Assembly (NCBI GenBank): GCA_963691655.1
Contig: OY829327.1
Location: 79,434,019-79,498,018 of the forward strand
Length of the DNA: 64,000 nt
Reading direction: 5' to 3'
DNA from: Toxonevra muliebris
Lineage: Eukaryota; Arthropoda; Insecta; Diptera; Pallopteridae
Below are positions 63,000-64,000 of this stretch, piece after piece. Position numbers and translations under genes: made by a program. The stretch's first letter is position 1. Each line of letters opens with the position of its first letter. The notes beneath the pieces are model-generated. The model did not search any database, was not told the origin of the DNA, and was given only the letters and a program-made list of their open reading frames with translations.

Positions 63000-64000
63000 A
63001 ATAATAGTTACACATTAGAATTCTAACTTCAACAAAACAGAAAATTATTTTTTTTTAACATTTTCAAAACAAAACCAACGCACATTATTTCTTTGATTTT
63101 ATACACATAAAAAAAAAATAATTTCTTTAATATATAGTGTAAAGTACAAAAGTTGAGATCGATAAATATTTATTTTGCCTAAATCAGCCTGCTCATAAAA
63201 ATAGGTACACTTATGCTTTATAGAAAAGTACAAAAAAATTAACAACGGTAAGAATAGTTTTGTATATATTTTTAATTATTTATCTAATAACCTGTATATC
63301 CACCCCCCATATTGGCATACTTTCACGATTCTTTTCGGCATGCTGTTGATTAAAGTCTGAATAGATTGCGTGAGTATATCGTACCACATTTTTTGAACAA
63401 ATTGTCACAACTTCTCCTTGTTTTGAAAAAGTTTGCTTGGACAATCTATTTTTCAACTCTCCCCATAGGTTTTCTATCGGTTTCAAGTCCGGGGACTCAA
63501 CAACAAATCGACTTAATGGTCCTCAAAGTGTTTTTTTTTACCAGCATGGGATGTGCTTTGGGTCGTTATATTGCTAAAAGACTCAATGCAAAGGCATGTT
63601 TTTCTCCGAATAGGGTAGCATCACATTTTCCAATTGTTCCTTGTATTCAGCGACAGTTATTTTATATGTTGTCAGGTATATAGGACTTATCCATGAAAGA
63701 TAACACCCCACACCGTAATACTTCTACCTCCATGCTTCATTGTTTTCATTGTTTTTTTTTTTTTTTGTTAAACAAACATGAAACATCTTTGCCTTTGAGG
63801 CGTCCAACATTCCTTTCTTCATCGTTTCCAAAGAGATTTACCTTAGTTTCGTCACACCATAAAATATTTCTTAATTGTTTTTTGCTTTCAGGTCCTTACC
63901 AATTTTCGTGGTCCTTTTTTTATAATTTAGCCTCATAATACAATATTTTTTTTTTGCGTTAAGGGAACTTTTTTGGCTATTCATCCTGGTGGGTTTTACT
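63000..64000 (-). mobile_element. Tc1-like transposon, truncated by the window edge
   Basis: The left end CACCTGCTCAAAATAATAGT near 63002 has a related inner copy, CCTGCTCATAAAAATAGGTA, near 63188: the IR/DR arrangement of some Tc1 elements. On the minus strand the transposase C-terminus reads LKPIENLWGELKNRL (about 63440-63490), and more 5' pieces continue towards 64000 with frameshifts. Inactive. Confidence 0.8.

Noticed and set aside
1..64000. CRISPR arrays, operons, prophage or bacterial signals
   Set aside because: None seen. Introns, codon use and gene families are those of an insect nucleus.

Overview
The window is animal nuclear DNA from a higher fly (Diptera, Cyclorrhapha). It is AT-rich, has introns of about 60 nt to over 1 kb with GT/AG borders, and carries many short inverted-repeat transposons. 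I recognise tramtrack (p88 finger exon), awd, eEF1alpha2, CstF50, cadmus/importin-13, tubulin chaperone A, a PDCD7 (U11/U12-59K) homologue and NOP16. From memory, ttk, awd and eEF1alpha2 lie close together at 100D-E near the tip of 3R in Drosophila melanogaster, so this is probably the matching Muller element E block. The repeat load and expanded spacing suggest a non-drosophilid fly such as a tephritid; that is inference.

Layout. 1-2.1 kb: repeat-rich, with a hAT-type MITE nested in another inverted-repeat element. 2.1-9.2 kb (-): cadmus in 11 exons. 11.0-11.7 kb (+): awd. 12.5-13.6 kb (-): PDCD7 homologue. 13.8-14.2 kb (-): tubulin chaperone A. 16.0-20.6 kb (+): an intact 8-exon hAT-transposase-derived gene with two tandem BED fingers. 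20.6-24.7 kb: LINE fragments and a compound repeat. 25.5-28.9 kb (-): eEF1alpha2, followed by a long in-frame open extension. 28.9-41.5 kb: gene-poor, with nested transposons and a G-rich tract. 41.5-42.2 kb (-): NOP16. 43.5-44.9 kb (+): CstF50. 45.2-46.0 kb: two possible small genes. 46-58 kb: repeats, including Tc1- and mariner-like relics. 58.0-59.6 kb (-): 3' exon of ttk p88. 60-64 kb: further DNA transposons, one cut by the window edge.

The conserved genes are housekeeping functions (nuclear transport, nucleotide balance, tubulin folding, minor spliceosome, translation, ribosome assembly, mRNA 3' processing) plus one developmental repressor. They are not an operon or a single pathway. 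The two most interesting objects are the hAT-derived gene, whose BED finger is encoded by a duplicated two-exon cassette and which has lost a catalytic aspartate, and the roughly 273-codon open frame directly after the eEF1alpha2 stop codon. All exon models were built by hand from splice signals, reading-frame continuity and remembered family sequences. No database search or transcript data were available.
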